The notes under the pieces were generated by a model that saw only the letters and a list, made by a program, of their open reading frames with translations, was not told the origin of the DNA and ran no database searches. From contig JACAXG010000002.1 of assembly GCA_018881555.1 (NCBI GenBank), positions 20,101,183 to 20,165,182 on the forward strand: DNA of 64,000 nucleotides, given 5' to 3'. The stretch is from Amblyornis subalaris (taxonomy: Eukaryota > Chordata > Aves > Passeriformes > Ptilonorhynchidae). The translations under genes and the position numbers were made by a program. Shown piece after piece: positions 47,601 through 60,437 of this stretch (the first letter of the stretch is position 1; every line of letters begins with the position of its first letter).

Positions 47601-50600
47601 TTTATGGTTTTATAGCTCAAATCAAAGAAATGAAAGTGTATGTTTTATCTAAGAGGGTGCAAAGAGAACACAAAATATCTGAAGCAAATTATCAGAGCAC
47701 AAAGTCTGTTCTTTATTTAGAGGGTCAAAAAAAGGATGATTGTATTTACAAGCAACACTAAATGTACATATATTTAAATTTTCTAGACATGAGGCAGCAT
47801 TACATTATTCCAACAATGTAGACATGATGGGGAAGANTAAGTGTGAAAGAGCATGTAAAATAAGTCTTTCAACACATAACAGACATTAAGGTTTTTCAGG
47901 GGGGGGAAATATCCACAACATTTTTCAACATTTTAGTTATTTAAATAAATACAATTTATTTAAAACTTTGAAATAATTTTTTTGGTTTTGTTAATATCTA
48001 CTCTAACTGTAAGTATTAATATCAGCCACAAAATTTTGTTGGTAGGTGACATTATAAGTATTCTAAAATCAATAATAGCTCGAAATAGATGATAGAAGAC
48101 AGCCATGCACTGAAGCCACATAATTTGTCCCCTAACTATAACAATACATTAAAAAGGTCTGCAAAGTACTGGCCATGCCTCTGGTGTGCTTAAACTCACA
48201 AATCAGAAAGAGGTAACTGGCCGAATCGTGTGTTGCTTTTACTCACTTTCTCTTCAGGGGCTGCAAATCTAGTACAGCCACTATTTCAGCACTTCTAGAC
48301 TTTTCCTTTTGCTAGGCTTCAGTGCCTGTTTTTTGTAATATGTGATTACCTCTGTAATATAGGTGTAAAATTGGATATGAGTGTCCCACTTTTTAGGCTG
48401 TAATGCCACATGTATGTGTCTGGAATGATTTCCTCTGTCTTATTTTCTATGTCCCTATACACGCTTTCTGGCACTTTCCTGTTTGACTGCAGAAATACAT
48501 TTTGCTGACAGTTTTGTGGCTCTGTTTATTGTGTTTGTGATCCCAGGTCCTTTCCCTGCTTTCTGCCAAATATGCGCATTTAATATACACTGTCTCTGAC
48601 TGCTTTTAACCCCAATGCTCTTAACCTTGCACTTACATATTTTTAAAAAGATAAAAACGTGGATCTCTCCCTCCTTCTCTGGAGCCAAAAACAGTGTGGG
48701 TTTTCACATGATAGTTATAATAGTAATTATATTTAGCAGTTTTCATTTTCAAAGCATCCTGCACATCCAATCAAACCAGCATAACACCACACACAGCAAA
48801 GGCTTACTTTGGGGTTACAAAATCAATAATTTCTATAGAATACATACATNATTTAATGGTGTACATATAGCTGTTCAACGGCTTAAATGACATTGAGCAT
48901 ACACAGAACAGAGGAGTATCTTTAGATCCTGAGGGGGTTAACTGTAGGTTGTGCCTATCCAAAACTGCAGATCAGCTCTCTAAATTTCTTCATTATTTGC
49001 TAGCCTGTCAGAAGTGTATTTTGTAATATCTGGAATCCAGTGTCCTGTTGCTCACACTTTCCTTCTTTCTCCTTGCTCATAAACATCGTTAACTGTGTTG
49101 TAGCATCTCTCAAGCAAAGCAAAGAAGGAAAGTATGCAATCCCAGTGCTTGTTCAGGTGTGTGAAGCTGAAGAAACAACATATTCAAGGGGGTGCTTTTA
49201 TATTTTTGTAATAAATGTGGTATTACAAAAAAAGGATGGCTGATGTACAAAAAAAGGAGAATAGACAAGCTGTTTTTCTGGGGTTTGAGTGANGCCTTGA
49301 CACCATGTCCTCATTCACACAGAGTTACAAAGTCCTATTCTTCCGGCCAGAGATGGCAAGCTTTCTCTAGATAAATTATATATGAATGTTCTCCATGCTT
49401 TTTTTCAGCTATCAACACTGCAGACTGTACAGCAATTGAATCAATGTTTGAAATAGGAATGCAACAAATGACCCTTAGGCCTCTCTTCAGCTACAGTTGT
49501 CCTGAAGATCTACGTGTCTCAACACACAAGACTGTAACAGACCCCTCTGCATATGACATAGACTCTGATTTTTCAGCCTCCCATTTACTGATGAGAAAAT
49601 ACTGATACATTAGAAGTGCATTAATAAATTACATATATTAATAAATAACACTTATTAATTCCAAAGCTGGATGCATTTTTTTCTTTTTTTTCTTTCATTA
49701 ATTTATTTTCCACAATTCCTCTATCTCCTTTTTGTTGTCGCTGCTTCCAAATTTCTTAACATATTTTGCTCTTTAGTTTTCTCTCTCTCTTTCCCAGTCC
49801 TTTAGCTTCTCCCTTTCCCTCCACCTTTATCCTTAAGTATAGCCATGAATTATTTTTCCTGTAGATCACTTTACCATCTTTACCTCACAGTTTTTGTCCA
49901 GGACACTGACCATCCTCCTTCACTTGCCTTGCACTTCAGCCTCCAAACCAATTGGCTGGGTTGCCCACAAGTTCTGATAATTTTGAAAGACCATATAGCT
50001 GTGATCTGCATCCCATTGCACTGCTCATTGGACAAGTCACTCTTCCTACAGACACTTTAAACTAGATCCGAGTCACTTCTGTGAAGGCTAAAGGCTACCT
50101 GTGAGCTTGGGGGAGAGGTGTAGCTCAGTGTAACACCCACGAGGAGTGATATTTGGTGACAGAAAAGCACTCACAACACTGGCCTCGTGCAGTCTCAGAA
50201 GAGGTGCTCCCCAGTGAGGAGAAAGATGCAAGAGAGACATTGGAGACCAGTTGGATGGCAGGGAGAAGCACAGACCCGTTTTGGAAGTGAGAGCAAAGCT
50301 AGGAGAGATGGAGGACACCCTGGCCTGTAAATCTGCACATTCACAGGCTTTTCAAGTAGAATGACAGGGTGCCTCAGGAGACACTGAATGTCTGAAAAAC
50401 TACAAAACCAACAAAACCTCATGTATGTAATGACATCTGAGAAATACTCAATCCCATCTCAGTCATACAGCATCTTAGGCCAATTTTACAACTGGTGATG
50501 CACTGGATGTGGGGAAGTTGGCTGCATAATTGCTATTAATTATTGGAGAAATGGATGGATGTTCAGCTTAGTTTACCTCTCCAAACACACTGTTGATTTG

Positions 50601-51035
50601 AATAAATTAGCACCATTGCTGCTTGTGCCTACAGCTTGTTTTTGAAAATCATTGCCAAGTGGCACTAGGAAGGAAGCTTGTAATGTTTCTGTTAATGTTA
50701 CAGCAAAGGCGCTTTACTCAGAGACACAGGGACTACTTGCATCAAGGCAGCTTCCGGGGTGGAAAGAAACCATAAAAATGGGTGGAGACCTGATCGAAAC
50801 TCTTAGCCTCTAAAATGGGGATCTTGCATTCTTTTTTTGCCCTGNCAAGTCATATTTGCTGAGCCAAGTCATGGTGAGCCTTGATCCTTCCCCATGTATC
50901 CATTAGGTGCAATAGATAGCTGCCCAATAACAAATTCAGGTCACTTAGAATGCAAGCTGCATTGGTGACCATTCAGATGAAATCAAGGCATTGAGGAAGT
51001 TTAGATAAACACAGCCAGCTCAGGTCCCAAGTTGT
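44643..51035. other. non-coding, nothing firmly recognised
   Basis: Apart from the weak 48.3-kb candidate exon I found no supported feature in these 6.4 kb. Several minus-strand frames (45169-45558, 47298-47570) are open by chance as far as I can tell. Confidence 0.35.
48246..48307 (-). CDS. weak candidate upstream exon
   Basis: About 20 open codons (QKEKSRSAEIVAVLDLQPLK and one more) before a good donor, AAA|gtgagtaa. Its phase matches the 44.6-kb candidate. The acceptor (gaagcctag) lacks a pyrimidine tract, so this is weak. Confidence 0.17.
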
Positions 51036-51134
51036 GCATCTGTTTCAGACAGGATCCTCATAAATTTGGCAGGAATTTCAGGGAAATTGATGCGCCATGT
51101 CCATATTGCTTCAGGAGACAACCTGAGGGCTAGG
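51036..51134 (-). CDS. isolated exon-like segment, possibly terminal
   Basis: A strong acceptor (gtcttttgtcctagccctcag) is followed by one base and 33 open codons starting LSPEAIWTWRINFPEIPAK and ending at TGA. No donor of quality lies before the stop. It could be a terminal exon of another minus-strand gene, an upstream exon of the gene above using a weak donor (CT|gtctga), or chance. Confidence 0.18.
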
Positions 51135-53204
51135 ACAAAAGACCTAGCACAAAGTGATCCATCCCTAAAACAGACACCACTCAGAAGGGTCACACTGCAG
51201 TGGTAGCTTTGCTCAATTGACAACATGGCAGATGAGTCTCAGACAAGAGCTCACCCATGCAGGATCCCTTCCCAACCCAAGCCAATGGCTGTGGAACAGG
51301 AGAAATCCAACCTAAGTCTTTTGTCCCCTATCCCTCTGACCCCGTGTGGGCTTAGAGGGGGCTCAAGAACCCAGTTCCTTGGCATGAATATTTTGTGCTG
51401 TACCCAGTGTTTTATTTCTAGATCAGAAATTAGCCCTGAGGCTGAGTTCATGTCTGCTTTCTTATTTAGCGAATGGTACTGTGCATCACTGGCAGTATTC
51501 GCTTTAGGATCCAGTCATGAACAACCAATGCAGATTAAATCACATCAGAGATCTCATCAGTTCAGTAATTAGAGTCAGGATGGATTTTGTTCCTGTTTGC
51601 AGTTAGAATTTTCTTTCTCTAAATTTCAGAGATGAGCAGAAAATGGAAAACATATTTTAGAACCATGTTTTGTCAAAGATGTTTTCTTCGTTTTTTTAAT
51701 CAAATTTCATCTTGGTCAAGATTTTCCAAGTAAACATGAGAAATTATTTGGCCAAATTAATCCCGAGTGTATCTTAGCCTCTTGCATTGAAGGATTTAGC
51801 ACAGAGCCAAGAAGTTCAGGATGCTGGAAGAAAATGTTTTTGGATTTACTAAATTACAGTCTCCATAGTGATTTTCTTGCCATATGTTAAACNAGCAAGA
51901 AGACAAAACACACTGGGGAAGATTCTCCTCTAGCAAAAATAAGCAGAATTATAATGGAACAACTTTCACTCACATGTGTGGAGACATTGTTTCAGTGAGG
52001 AATAGATTATACCCTGACAAAATAGCTTTAGTTTTCTGTGGCGAGGCATCTCACAGTACTTGTGAGAGGGGATGTAAAGAAAGGTGCCTAGGGAAAGGGA
52101 CATGAGAAGCAGGAGAATGGCAGAGGGAAAGTCATGGCAAGAAGTAGAGAGAAGGGTTTTTTGTATGATTTTCTTGCTATGGGGCATAAAGTGGTTTAAA
52201 GCTGGAGTTCAAAAGCGCGTAAGGTTTCAAATAAAGACATTTTAAAGGTCTTTGCTTAAATTATGGCAACTACAAACACCACCTGCCTCCCTTGTATAAC
52301 AGAAATACTAACATTTATGTAGCTTACTGGAATATTTGGAAGGTCAATTGCTTGCCATCAGTATAGACTTTTAAATGTCCAAGCAATAATACAGTTACAT
52401 ATGCTTATATTTATTTCACAAGTCAATAAAAGTGTTTTATATGAACAACTAGTATAGCCCCAAACCTTTACAGATATATTTAATACTAAATATATTTTAA
52501 AACATAGCTTTTATATTGAGGAAAATAGGATTAGGATGCTTTGAAAAGTTCTTCCTTAGAGATCTGCAACCAGTAAGAAATAGAGAGGTGAAGCTTTCAC
52601 ATTTGTACTTTATTTTATGTGATGTATTTTAATTGTATGTGCATTAACTTTTATTGCATTTATTCCAGTGTACTCCAGGGCATCACACAATGCTTTGAGT
52701 GTTCCTAAAGAAAGCTTGAAATAACTTTCAATCTTCTAGTCATTGTATTTCAAGTTATACAGAATTCCTGAGGTGACTACCTGAANTATTCAGGCTCTAG
52801 AAAGCAGGCATCTATTTTCAGAAAAGCCCGACATGAGGATGGTGTTCTTTCTTATTTTCTTTTTTGTATTGTTACGGTATGATGAATGTATTATGTGGGC
52901 TAGTGAGTTAGTTGCAAAAAATCGAAATTTTGCTTGGGTAGTAAATAATGAGTGAAGAACAAGAACAATAAAAAGAATAAAAGATACAATTAATGTTCTG
53001 GGAGCATACATTAAATTTCTGGGAGCATACATTCAGGGATTTGACACCAACACCTGTAGGAGGAAAAAAGCTGTTTGTGTACACCCAAGGCACGGCCTTA
53101 AAAGCTAGTGGGACCCTCAAATGTTGATCAGAATTTGTCTTTTGCTATTATTTTCTTTCTAGAATAGTGATTTTTTCCCCTTTACCTCATGATGCCCACC
53201 TCCT
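51135..53204. other. non-coding, nothing recognised
   Basis: Contains a short tandem duplication at 52996-53036 and otherwise no identifiable feature. Confidence 0.42.
52996..53036. repeat. short tandem duplication
   Basis: Two consecutive copies of ttctgggagcatacatt, about 20 bases each. Confidence 0.9.
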
Positions 53205-53284
53205 GGAAGGAAGGAAGGAAGGAAGGAAGGAAGGAAGGAAGGAAGGAAGGAAGGAAGGAAGGAAGGAAGGAAGGAAGGAAGGAA
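53205..53284. repeat. GGAA tetranucleotide array
   Basis: Twenty perfect, uninterrupted GGAA units. GGAA is the core of ETS-factor binding sites, and long arrays can bind ETS proteins. Whether this one does is unknown. Confidence 0.99.
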
Positions 53285-56200
53285 TGCAGGGAGAGCCGGA
53301 GGACGAGTTTGCATTATTTTTCATAAATACTAGTGCAAAGGAGAAGGAGCTTCTGAGCAGTCATTGTGGCAATGCTGCAATAAGCAGTTTTGAGGTCATG
53401 GTAAGTTTCAGAAAATATCTGGCTTGAAGAACATACAAACTGTGTTTGGGTGGACAAGGAAAATCAGAGTCTGATTAGGTTTCTGCCTTGGTGCAGAAAG
53501 CTGTCTGGCCAGATCTGGCTGTGTTATAGCAAGGACATGTGTGTACTCAGACAGCAGATTCAAGACAAAAGCAGCTCAGACAGTCTCTCAAGCAGCTGCC
53601 TCCCTGAACTTTGAACAGTTTTGCCATTTTGTAGTAGACTTGAGTTGTCTTCAACCTCTACTGTAATTTGAACTATCTNTACTGCAAACTAAACAGCTTA
53701 TTTATGCTGTTCAGTTTCGGACTAGAATAATACAATGGATGCTGTGCACACAGATTGGCAGGGTGGGGAGGGGACACCAAGATTTAGGCTGCACTAAGCT
53801 CTTCAAACTGTCTTTATTAGTATGCAGAAAAGCGTTTCGAAAGTCAATTGTGAAGCCACAGGCTCGGGTCTTAGGGTACAGAATGCTCTTCAAATGGCTT
53901 GGTTTACAACTTTCAGAGAAAACTCTGGAGGTTTCCAGCTCTTGGAAATGTTGAAAATGCCTGTGAACAGCTTTGCTTACAGTATATCACAACTTCGTAT
54001 TACCTCCAAACTGCAGGTGTAAAGTCACAAGGGAGTAACAATAAAAGAAATAGCATTGTTATAGTATTTAAAGCCTCATTGAGGTACAGCTAGCAGAAAT
54101 AAGAANAAATTAAATTTATGACCTTGAAGCCAAGTAATCAGGGTCCAGTCGCTCACAGCTCTAGGAATGCTGAAAAAGTGGTTTATGTCCAAAATTACTA
54201 GAGTATAATGCTAATTGGAAGCATATCACACCTTGGGAGTAAATAGGAGAAACAAGAACAAGAGCAATGAAAGAATACCATGTTTAGCCTAAATAGTTGT
54301 TTCATAGGCATAAAGTTTTGTAGCACTGAAAGATATTACCCCACTTTAGTGTTTTGATAGCTAAATATAGACAGCTGTTACTGACAAACCCAGTACTCTT
54401 CAGAAACATTGTGTCTTCACTCTCTTATTTTTTAACCAAGGTATTTACATCCTGAAATAATTCTTTTGCAAAGTCCAATTTATGGTTGCATAAGCCTGTG
54501 GATGAAAAGCACTCATGTGATGATACAGGGCATACATTTATTTAGACTTAGTTAGACCAGGGAAAGCATGAGCTAGTCCGAGCAGAGGACAGAAGGAGTA
54601 ACAGAATTACTACAGCCACTAAATTGCTTCTACCTGTACTAGAAAAGGCAGAGTCCATTCAAACAGTATTTATTAGCATACTAATCAGTCTCTTTTTTCC
54701 CTGCCATGATCATATGAATGGTACTCCAGCTCCCATGGCAGGAGGAGGTGGGTGAAAGCATGCAGAGATCACCCATTGCGTTCTAGACGTCGGTCTCTAG
54801 CAATATTGCAATAGGTGTGGGAGAGGGTGTTGTTGCTTGCAAAGAATAGGGACAAGGAGGAAACTCTCTGCTCCTCACAAAAATCCTGCAGCCATGTTCA
54901 GCCCTTGTAAGCCCTCTAAGCATGCTGCTGGCGTGAGAAGCCCCGGGTTTTCTGGAGAGCAAATATTCTCTGTATTATTTGCTGAGTCTGTGCTTATTTT
55001 TCCCTTCACTGCTGTCACTACTTTTATGTTTGCCATGAGCAGTAAAGGTGGACAGCACAGCCACATCAGATTCCCTTTGGCTGGGTCCCAACAGAGTGGT
55101 TGTTGCTCAAAAAATGATGAAAATTTAGGTTAAGTGGCATTACAAATAACCTTATTCTCTTTGAATTTGCAAGTTTGCAAACTGTTGCCCATGTTTCAGA
55201 GCAATCACAACCTAAAAAATAATTTAGCCAAGCCCACTGAAATTGACAAGATAAACAGAAAGAAGACTCAAATTATTTGATTCATAAATCTTTAACAAGC
55301 ATATTAATTCACCCATTTGCTCAGGTATGCTAAAAATATTCTATTATTCCTAGAACTAGAATGCCTTATTCCAGAAAACATCTGACTGAAAAGCAGTAAT
55401 AGATTTTGCAGCTTTTAAAATTATTGCTTTTTAAAAAAAAAGCGTTCAATCCCTAATTTAATGGCTGCAATGTCATTAAAATTAATTACCAAGTAAACAT
55501 CACAGAGACTCTCATAGCAAAAACACTACTTGTAATGTGAATTTACTCACATAACTGAAGTAGTAGAGTAACTGAACCACAAACTGATGGTGTTCAAATC
55601 CAAATGCAGCAGAGTATGTGATTTTACGAGTGTGTTGAAAATTGTCACCTAATTTTGATCTAGGTCTTCCTCTGACATTGCCCCTCTAATTGCTACATGG
55701 ATGCTTCAGCTCCAAAATTGTCTGTGCTGTTTAAAACATGTAAAATATTTCTAGCAGAGGTCACGTGGGATTTGGATGAAGTCAGATGGTTGCATACTTC
55801 CTACATGGGCTGTGGGATGGCTAGATAAACCAGAGCATATGTGCAAACAGAGCTTGCAAAAAGATCCAGGAAGACCTTTGCTCATCATTGTGCTACTCTT
55901 TGGTTAACAATACATCTATGCAAACAATTTAACTTGACTTGTTCAGGCGATCACCATTGTGAAACAACTGCATAGTGCTGATAACCTCCTATGCCACTGC
56001 AAGGTGACTTAAAAGTGGCTAAAATAAGCTGTGGCCTTCCCCACATCTTCTTCCCACTTGAGAAAGAGTCAGTTTAGGAATCAGGAGTAGCTTCCCACAC
56101 AATTTCTCCCTTCTCAGTATTCTGTTCACAGTTCACACAACTGCTTCCAGGATCCCAGCAAATGTATAGCTGAGCCAGTTCAGACACAATTGCCCCTTGA

Positions 56201-57381
56201 AAACTGGGATAGTTCTCATGAGCTTTGGATAGTTGACTAATTCCTGCTGAGAATAACCCTGCTTACCCTTTCTTTGCAGTCTATTTATACTCCCACTTTT
56301 TTTTAAGTTTAAGAGACTTGTACTCCCTAGCACTCCCAAAGATGGATGCCTTGCAATATTCAGCACAATATGCTTCTGATTTAAATTTCCCTTCCTTTAT
56401 TTTCAAAATGAATAGTTTCATCTGCTTTTCACCCATGTGAACATTTTTGCAGTCATTTCTCTCTTCATTTCGTTCAGCTAAGGGGCTCAGTGAACTCAGG
56501 TTAAGGCAAAAGGTGAATGGGGCCATTTGAAATATTGTTTAAATGTTGTCTTCTTGTATCTCACATTTTATAGTGACCCCCTGCATTGTTTGCAAAGATA
56601 ATTACATGAAATAAAGTAGAAAAAACACTTTAATAAACACACTACAGTAAGATAACTTCATCTTATTTCTGTAGTTTGTCTCTTATAATTTGCCATTTGG
56701 TGCCTCTTTGCCACTTGGACTAAAACGTAACAGAAAGAAAAATTACTTGCTGATTTCACTGCTGGAATGATATGGTGATATCTCTATACAGAGATTATTT
56801 GTTAACTCCTGTTAGATCTTACACTTGCCATGCAAGGTGAATGCATCTGTTTTCATGTTTTGCTCTGCACTCAAATAAATGTTAGAAGCGTTTATCAGAA
56901 ATAAAATTACTAGATTATCACCAGAACCTTCTTTCCCCATTGAGCTCATATTTCTGTAGAAGTATTGTTAGAGACTTACATTACTATATTTCTTAATACA
57001 CTGGGAGTCCAAAAGCAAGAACACATTAGTCTGATGAGCTTGGGTATAGTTTCCTGAATCAATAGTACTTCTTCAGCAGAGACCTAGTAACAGACAATTG
57101 CATAATGAAGCTGTCTGTCTTTATTTACACAATGTATTACTGTATTCAGCAGGCCAGAAAGAATAGTTCTGTGTAGCAGCTGTCATTGTGTTTTTTGCTT
57201 ATCTCTGTCCTGTCTGCCAATGTTATAATTCACCAGCTGACACCCGTCTTGGCAGAGATGGAGTGCAATGACTCAGTGCCAGAGCCACGACGGTGCTCTG
57301 AACTATGACACGATTCATCCCCATCCCAGTCAGCAACAGGGTGCTCTTTTGGCTTTTTAACTTTTTTTTTTTTTTAATACG
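53285..57381. other. non-coding, nothing recognised
   Basis: About 4 kb with no exon, RNA gene or repeat I can support. Open frames at 54837-55133 and 56133-56526 lack splice context and motifs. Confidence 0.38.
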
Positions 57382-57405
57382 CTTTGCATCCACAGGGATG
57401 CAAAG
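57382..57405. repeat. perfect inverted repeat (hairpin)
   Basis: ctttgcatcc, a loop acag, then ggatgcaaag: 10-bp arms, 4-base loop. The arms carry ATGCAAAG, close to the octamer motif ATGCAAAT bound by POU factors. Confidence 0.85.
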
Positions 57406-57439
57406 CACCCGAGCTCTGGGGGAGCAGTTATGATTCTAT

Positions 57440-57459
57440 CACCCCACAATGGTGGGGTG
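57440..57459. repeat. perfect inverted repeat (hairpin)
   Basis: caccccac, a loop aatg, then gtggggtg: 8-bp arms, 4-base loop. It lies 35 bases after the previous hairpin. Confidence 0.82.
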
Positions 57460-58341
57460 CAATGGNAAGGAAGGCAGGGTCAGTTGTGAAGACTGATGGT
57501 GAGGGGCTGGATACGCACGAGACACACTGGATGGTCTGATTTTGAGGAATCAGGAGGAAAGAGGGTCAGGCTGCAAAGGCAGCATTCAAGGCACCCTGTC
57601 ACAAGACTTTAGGTACGATGTTGGGTATTTCTGACCCCGCCTTTGCTCAGAGGTGCAGAAGATCATTGACTCCAGTGAGAGTGTTGGCTGTGAAGGAGTG
57701 AAGATGGGGGAACAGGCATCAAGTAAAGATTCATGCATACTTTTGAAAATGAAACATGAAAATCTGACGATTTTTTTCTTTTTTTTGCATGGAAATTTCC
57801 ATGAACACTCTTCCCTAAAATTCTAGTTTTGTTCTTTGAATATTCATAGGAAATAAAAATATATGATAACATACCGATGAAACAAATACTTTTTTTCCGT
57901 TGTTTAGGGTATTTTGTGCCAAAATCTCTTTCTGTATCAATTCCCCAGAGGATGTAAAGCAACAACTGTCAATTGTATATTCATAGGCTTGTCTGAGTGA
58001 AAAAGTTGCACTTCAACCAGCATATAACTCACATGGACTGTTATTTCAGTTTAAGAACCACATTTGTTAATCAGCTGAAGTCAATCTGAAACATAAAAGC
58101 TTGAAACTGAAACTGCACCTCCAGACAAGTCTGTGATTCATAATTTAAGATAAATTATGCTTGTCTCATTCAAGCAGCACTCTAGACTGAAAGAATCTGA
58201 GGTGGATCATGCTTTCATTGTCAGGAATCCTGTAACAAATCACAATAGTGTCCAAAGAAACTGTGATTTTTTTTCTCTGGCCATTCTATATGTGAAGTAG
58301 GAGCAGGAAAAGAAAGGAGAGAGAGAAAAAGGAAAAAAAGT
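57460..58341. other. non-coding, nothing recognised
   Basis: No supported feature. Confidence 0.45.
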
Positions 58342-58441
58342 GAAGGAGAAGGAGAAGGAGAAGGAGAAGGAGAAGGAGAAGGAGAAGGAGAAGGAGAAGG
58401 AGAAGGAGAAGGAGAAGGAGAAGGAGAAGGAGAAGGAGAAA
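58342..58441. repeat. GGAGAA hexanucleotide array
   Basis: About 16 perfect units. The reverse frame reads as an Phe/Ser alternation, which is a by-product. Confidence 0.97.
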
Positions 58442-58481
58442 ATTAAATGGAAAAAGAAAACCAAAGAAAAAAGAAGGAGTA

Positions 58482-58543
58482 GGACAAGGACAAGGACAAG
58501 GACAAGGACAAGGACAAGGACAAGGACAAGGACAAGGACAAGG
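58482..58543. repeat. GGACAA hexanucleotide array
   Basis: About 10 perfect units, one base different from the GGAGAA block 40 bases away, and followed by degenerate GGAAAA units. Confidence 0.96.
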
Positions 58544-58872
58544 AAAAGGAAAAGGGAGAACAATAGACAGTGGGAGAAAAGAAAGGAAGAGGGAAGAGGA
58601 AAAAGAGAGAGTGGGAAGGGAACAAGTTAATTGAATTAGAGTGAGCAGGACAGTCAGCAGAGTAGTAACCCTAGTCCCGGCACTTTTTGCACCAGGACAT
58701 GCCTGCTCACATCGAGCTGTGCTAAAAATATGTTGAGAGAGAAGGGAAGGGAATGGAGCAGGATGTCATTACCCTGGAAAGCCTTCATTGTGTTGCATCC
58801 TGATAGCTGCCACTGCCAAGTGCAAAACAGCATCCAGGTACCCAAGCACGGTTCAGGGACAAAGGATTATAG

Positions 58873-60437
58873 TGAGTAGGGAGACATCAGACTGGTGACC
58901 TGTCACTAGTGGCATCTGCAGAGCTTCATCCTTGGCTCTATGCTCTTCAACATCTTCATAAATGACTTGGATATGATGCCTTATCCATTTGAAAAGCAGA
59001 GGTTGAGGCCGGATACGAGGGTAAGAAAAAGTAAAAAACTTTATTCACAGTATGGAGAAAGCAAAACCTTTCCCAGAAGTGTCTCTGGGACTAACTGCGC
59101 TCGGGGGAACGGGTCCAATCCCTGCGGGCGGCACAGAGCAAGTGTAAGTTACAAAAGGCTATAAAAAGGTAAAAAGATCTAAAAAGGGTGTCCCGCACAC
59201 TCAAGCTTCTACTATTATAGGGTTTTAGTGGATTAACATAATTTACAAATATTCTCCAGTGAAAAGCAGAGTTAATGAAACTGCTCCTCACGGCAGGTTT
59301 CTATTGGAGGTCTCTGCTAGTTCGATAGCTTCGTTTTTCACTCATCATAAAGCGATATCATGTCCAACTCTGGAATGCTTAAGGATGATAACTGGGTCTA
59401 TTATGTCTAGGACAGGGTGCATTATTATCTATGAGTTCCAGTGGAAAGTTACAGGAGTTCTAGTATTTTAATACTACATTCTAATATATATAAAGCTAGA
59501 AGAGCAAAAAAAATCACCTGGCATCAGATTCAGGACTGGAAGGGAAACTAAGCAAGTTCAAGATGCTATAAAACTGGGAGAAGTTGTCAACTCCCTCACA
59601 AGCAGGGAGGCCCTACAGAGAGACCTCAACAAATCAGAGAGATGAGCAATCACCAACCATATGAAGTTCAACAAGGGAAAGTGCCGAATTCTGCGCCTGG
59701 GATGGGGCAGCCCTGGAAGTATGGACAGAATGGGGAATGAGATGCTGGAAAGCGGTGCCATGGGAAAGGGACCTGGGGGTCCTGGTCGATGGCAAGTTGA
59801 ACATGAGTCAGCAGTGCCCTGGCAGCCAGGAGAGCCACCCATGTCCTGGGGATCATCAGGCAAAGCATTGCCAGCTGGGCAAGGGAGGGGACTGTCCCGC
59901 TCTGCTCTGCACTGGGGAGGCCTCACCTCGAGTGCTGGGGGCAGTTTTGGGTGCCACAATAGAAGAAAGACATTAAGTTGTTACAGAGTGTCCAAAGGAG
60001 GGCTACAAAGATGGTGAAGGGCCTTGAGGGGAAGCCATATGAGAAGTGTTTGAGGTCACTTGGTCTGTTTGGCCTGGAGAAGACTGAGGGGAGACCTCAT
60101 TGCAGNCTGCAACTTCCTCATGAGGGGAAGAGGAGGGGCAGGAACTGATCTCTTCTCTGTGGTGACCAGTGACAGGTGCCAAGGGAATGGCCTGAAGTTG
60201 TGTCAGGGGAGGTTTAGGTTGGATATTAGAGAAAGGTTCTTTACCCAGAGAGTGGCTGGCCACTGGAACAGGCTGCCCAGGGAAGTGGTCGCAGCACCAA
60301 GCCTGACAGAGTTTGGACAGTGCTCTCAGGCATATGGTGGGACTCCTGGGGATGGCGCTGTGCAGGGCCAGGAGTGTGACTTGATGATTCTTGTGGGCCC
60401 CTTCCAACTCAGCTTATTCTGTGATTCAGTGGTTCTG
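58873..60437 (+). mobile_element. CR1 LINE, 3' half, interrupted by an LTR
   Basis: The left piece (58873-58973) reads ggcatctgcagagcttcatc, then cttcaacatcttcataaatg, part of the CR1 reverse transcriptase. The right piece (59527-60437) continues at the expected place (aagcaagttcaagatgctat, then cgaattctgcgcctgggatg) and runs to the CR1 3' end (gggccccttccaactcagct, gtgattcagtggttctgtg). The split is filled by the LTR at 58974-59526. Stops and small gaps in the ORF show it is dead. Confidence 0.94.
58974..59526 (-). mobile_element. solo LTR, family A, minus orientation, nested in CR1
   Basis: A 553-bp LTR with perfect terminal inverted repeats: TGATGCC at one end, GGCATCA at the other. It is flanked by gata (58970-58973) and gatt (59527-59530), a 4-bp duplication with one difference. 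On its own strand an AATAAA signal lies at 59040-59045. It is the same family as 4147-4760. It must be younger than the CR1 it interrupts. Confidence 0.9.

Noticed and set aside
53205..58543. Regular repeats considered as a CRISPR-like array
   Set aside because: They are simple microsatellites without unique spacers, in a vertebrate context.
58240..58630. Long Leu/Val, Phe/Ser and Lys/Glu open frames
   Set aside because: They are translations of the hexanucleotide arrays.
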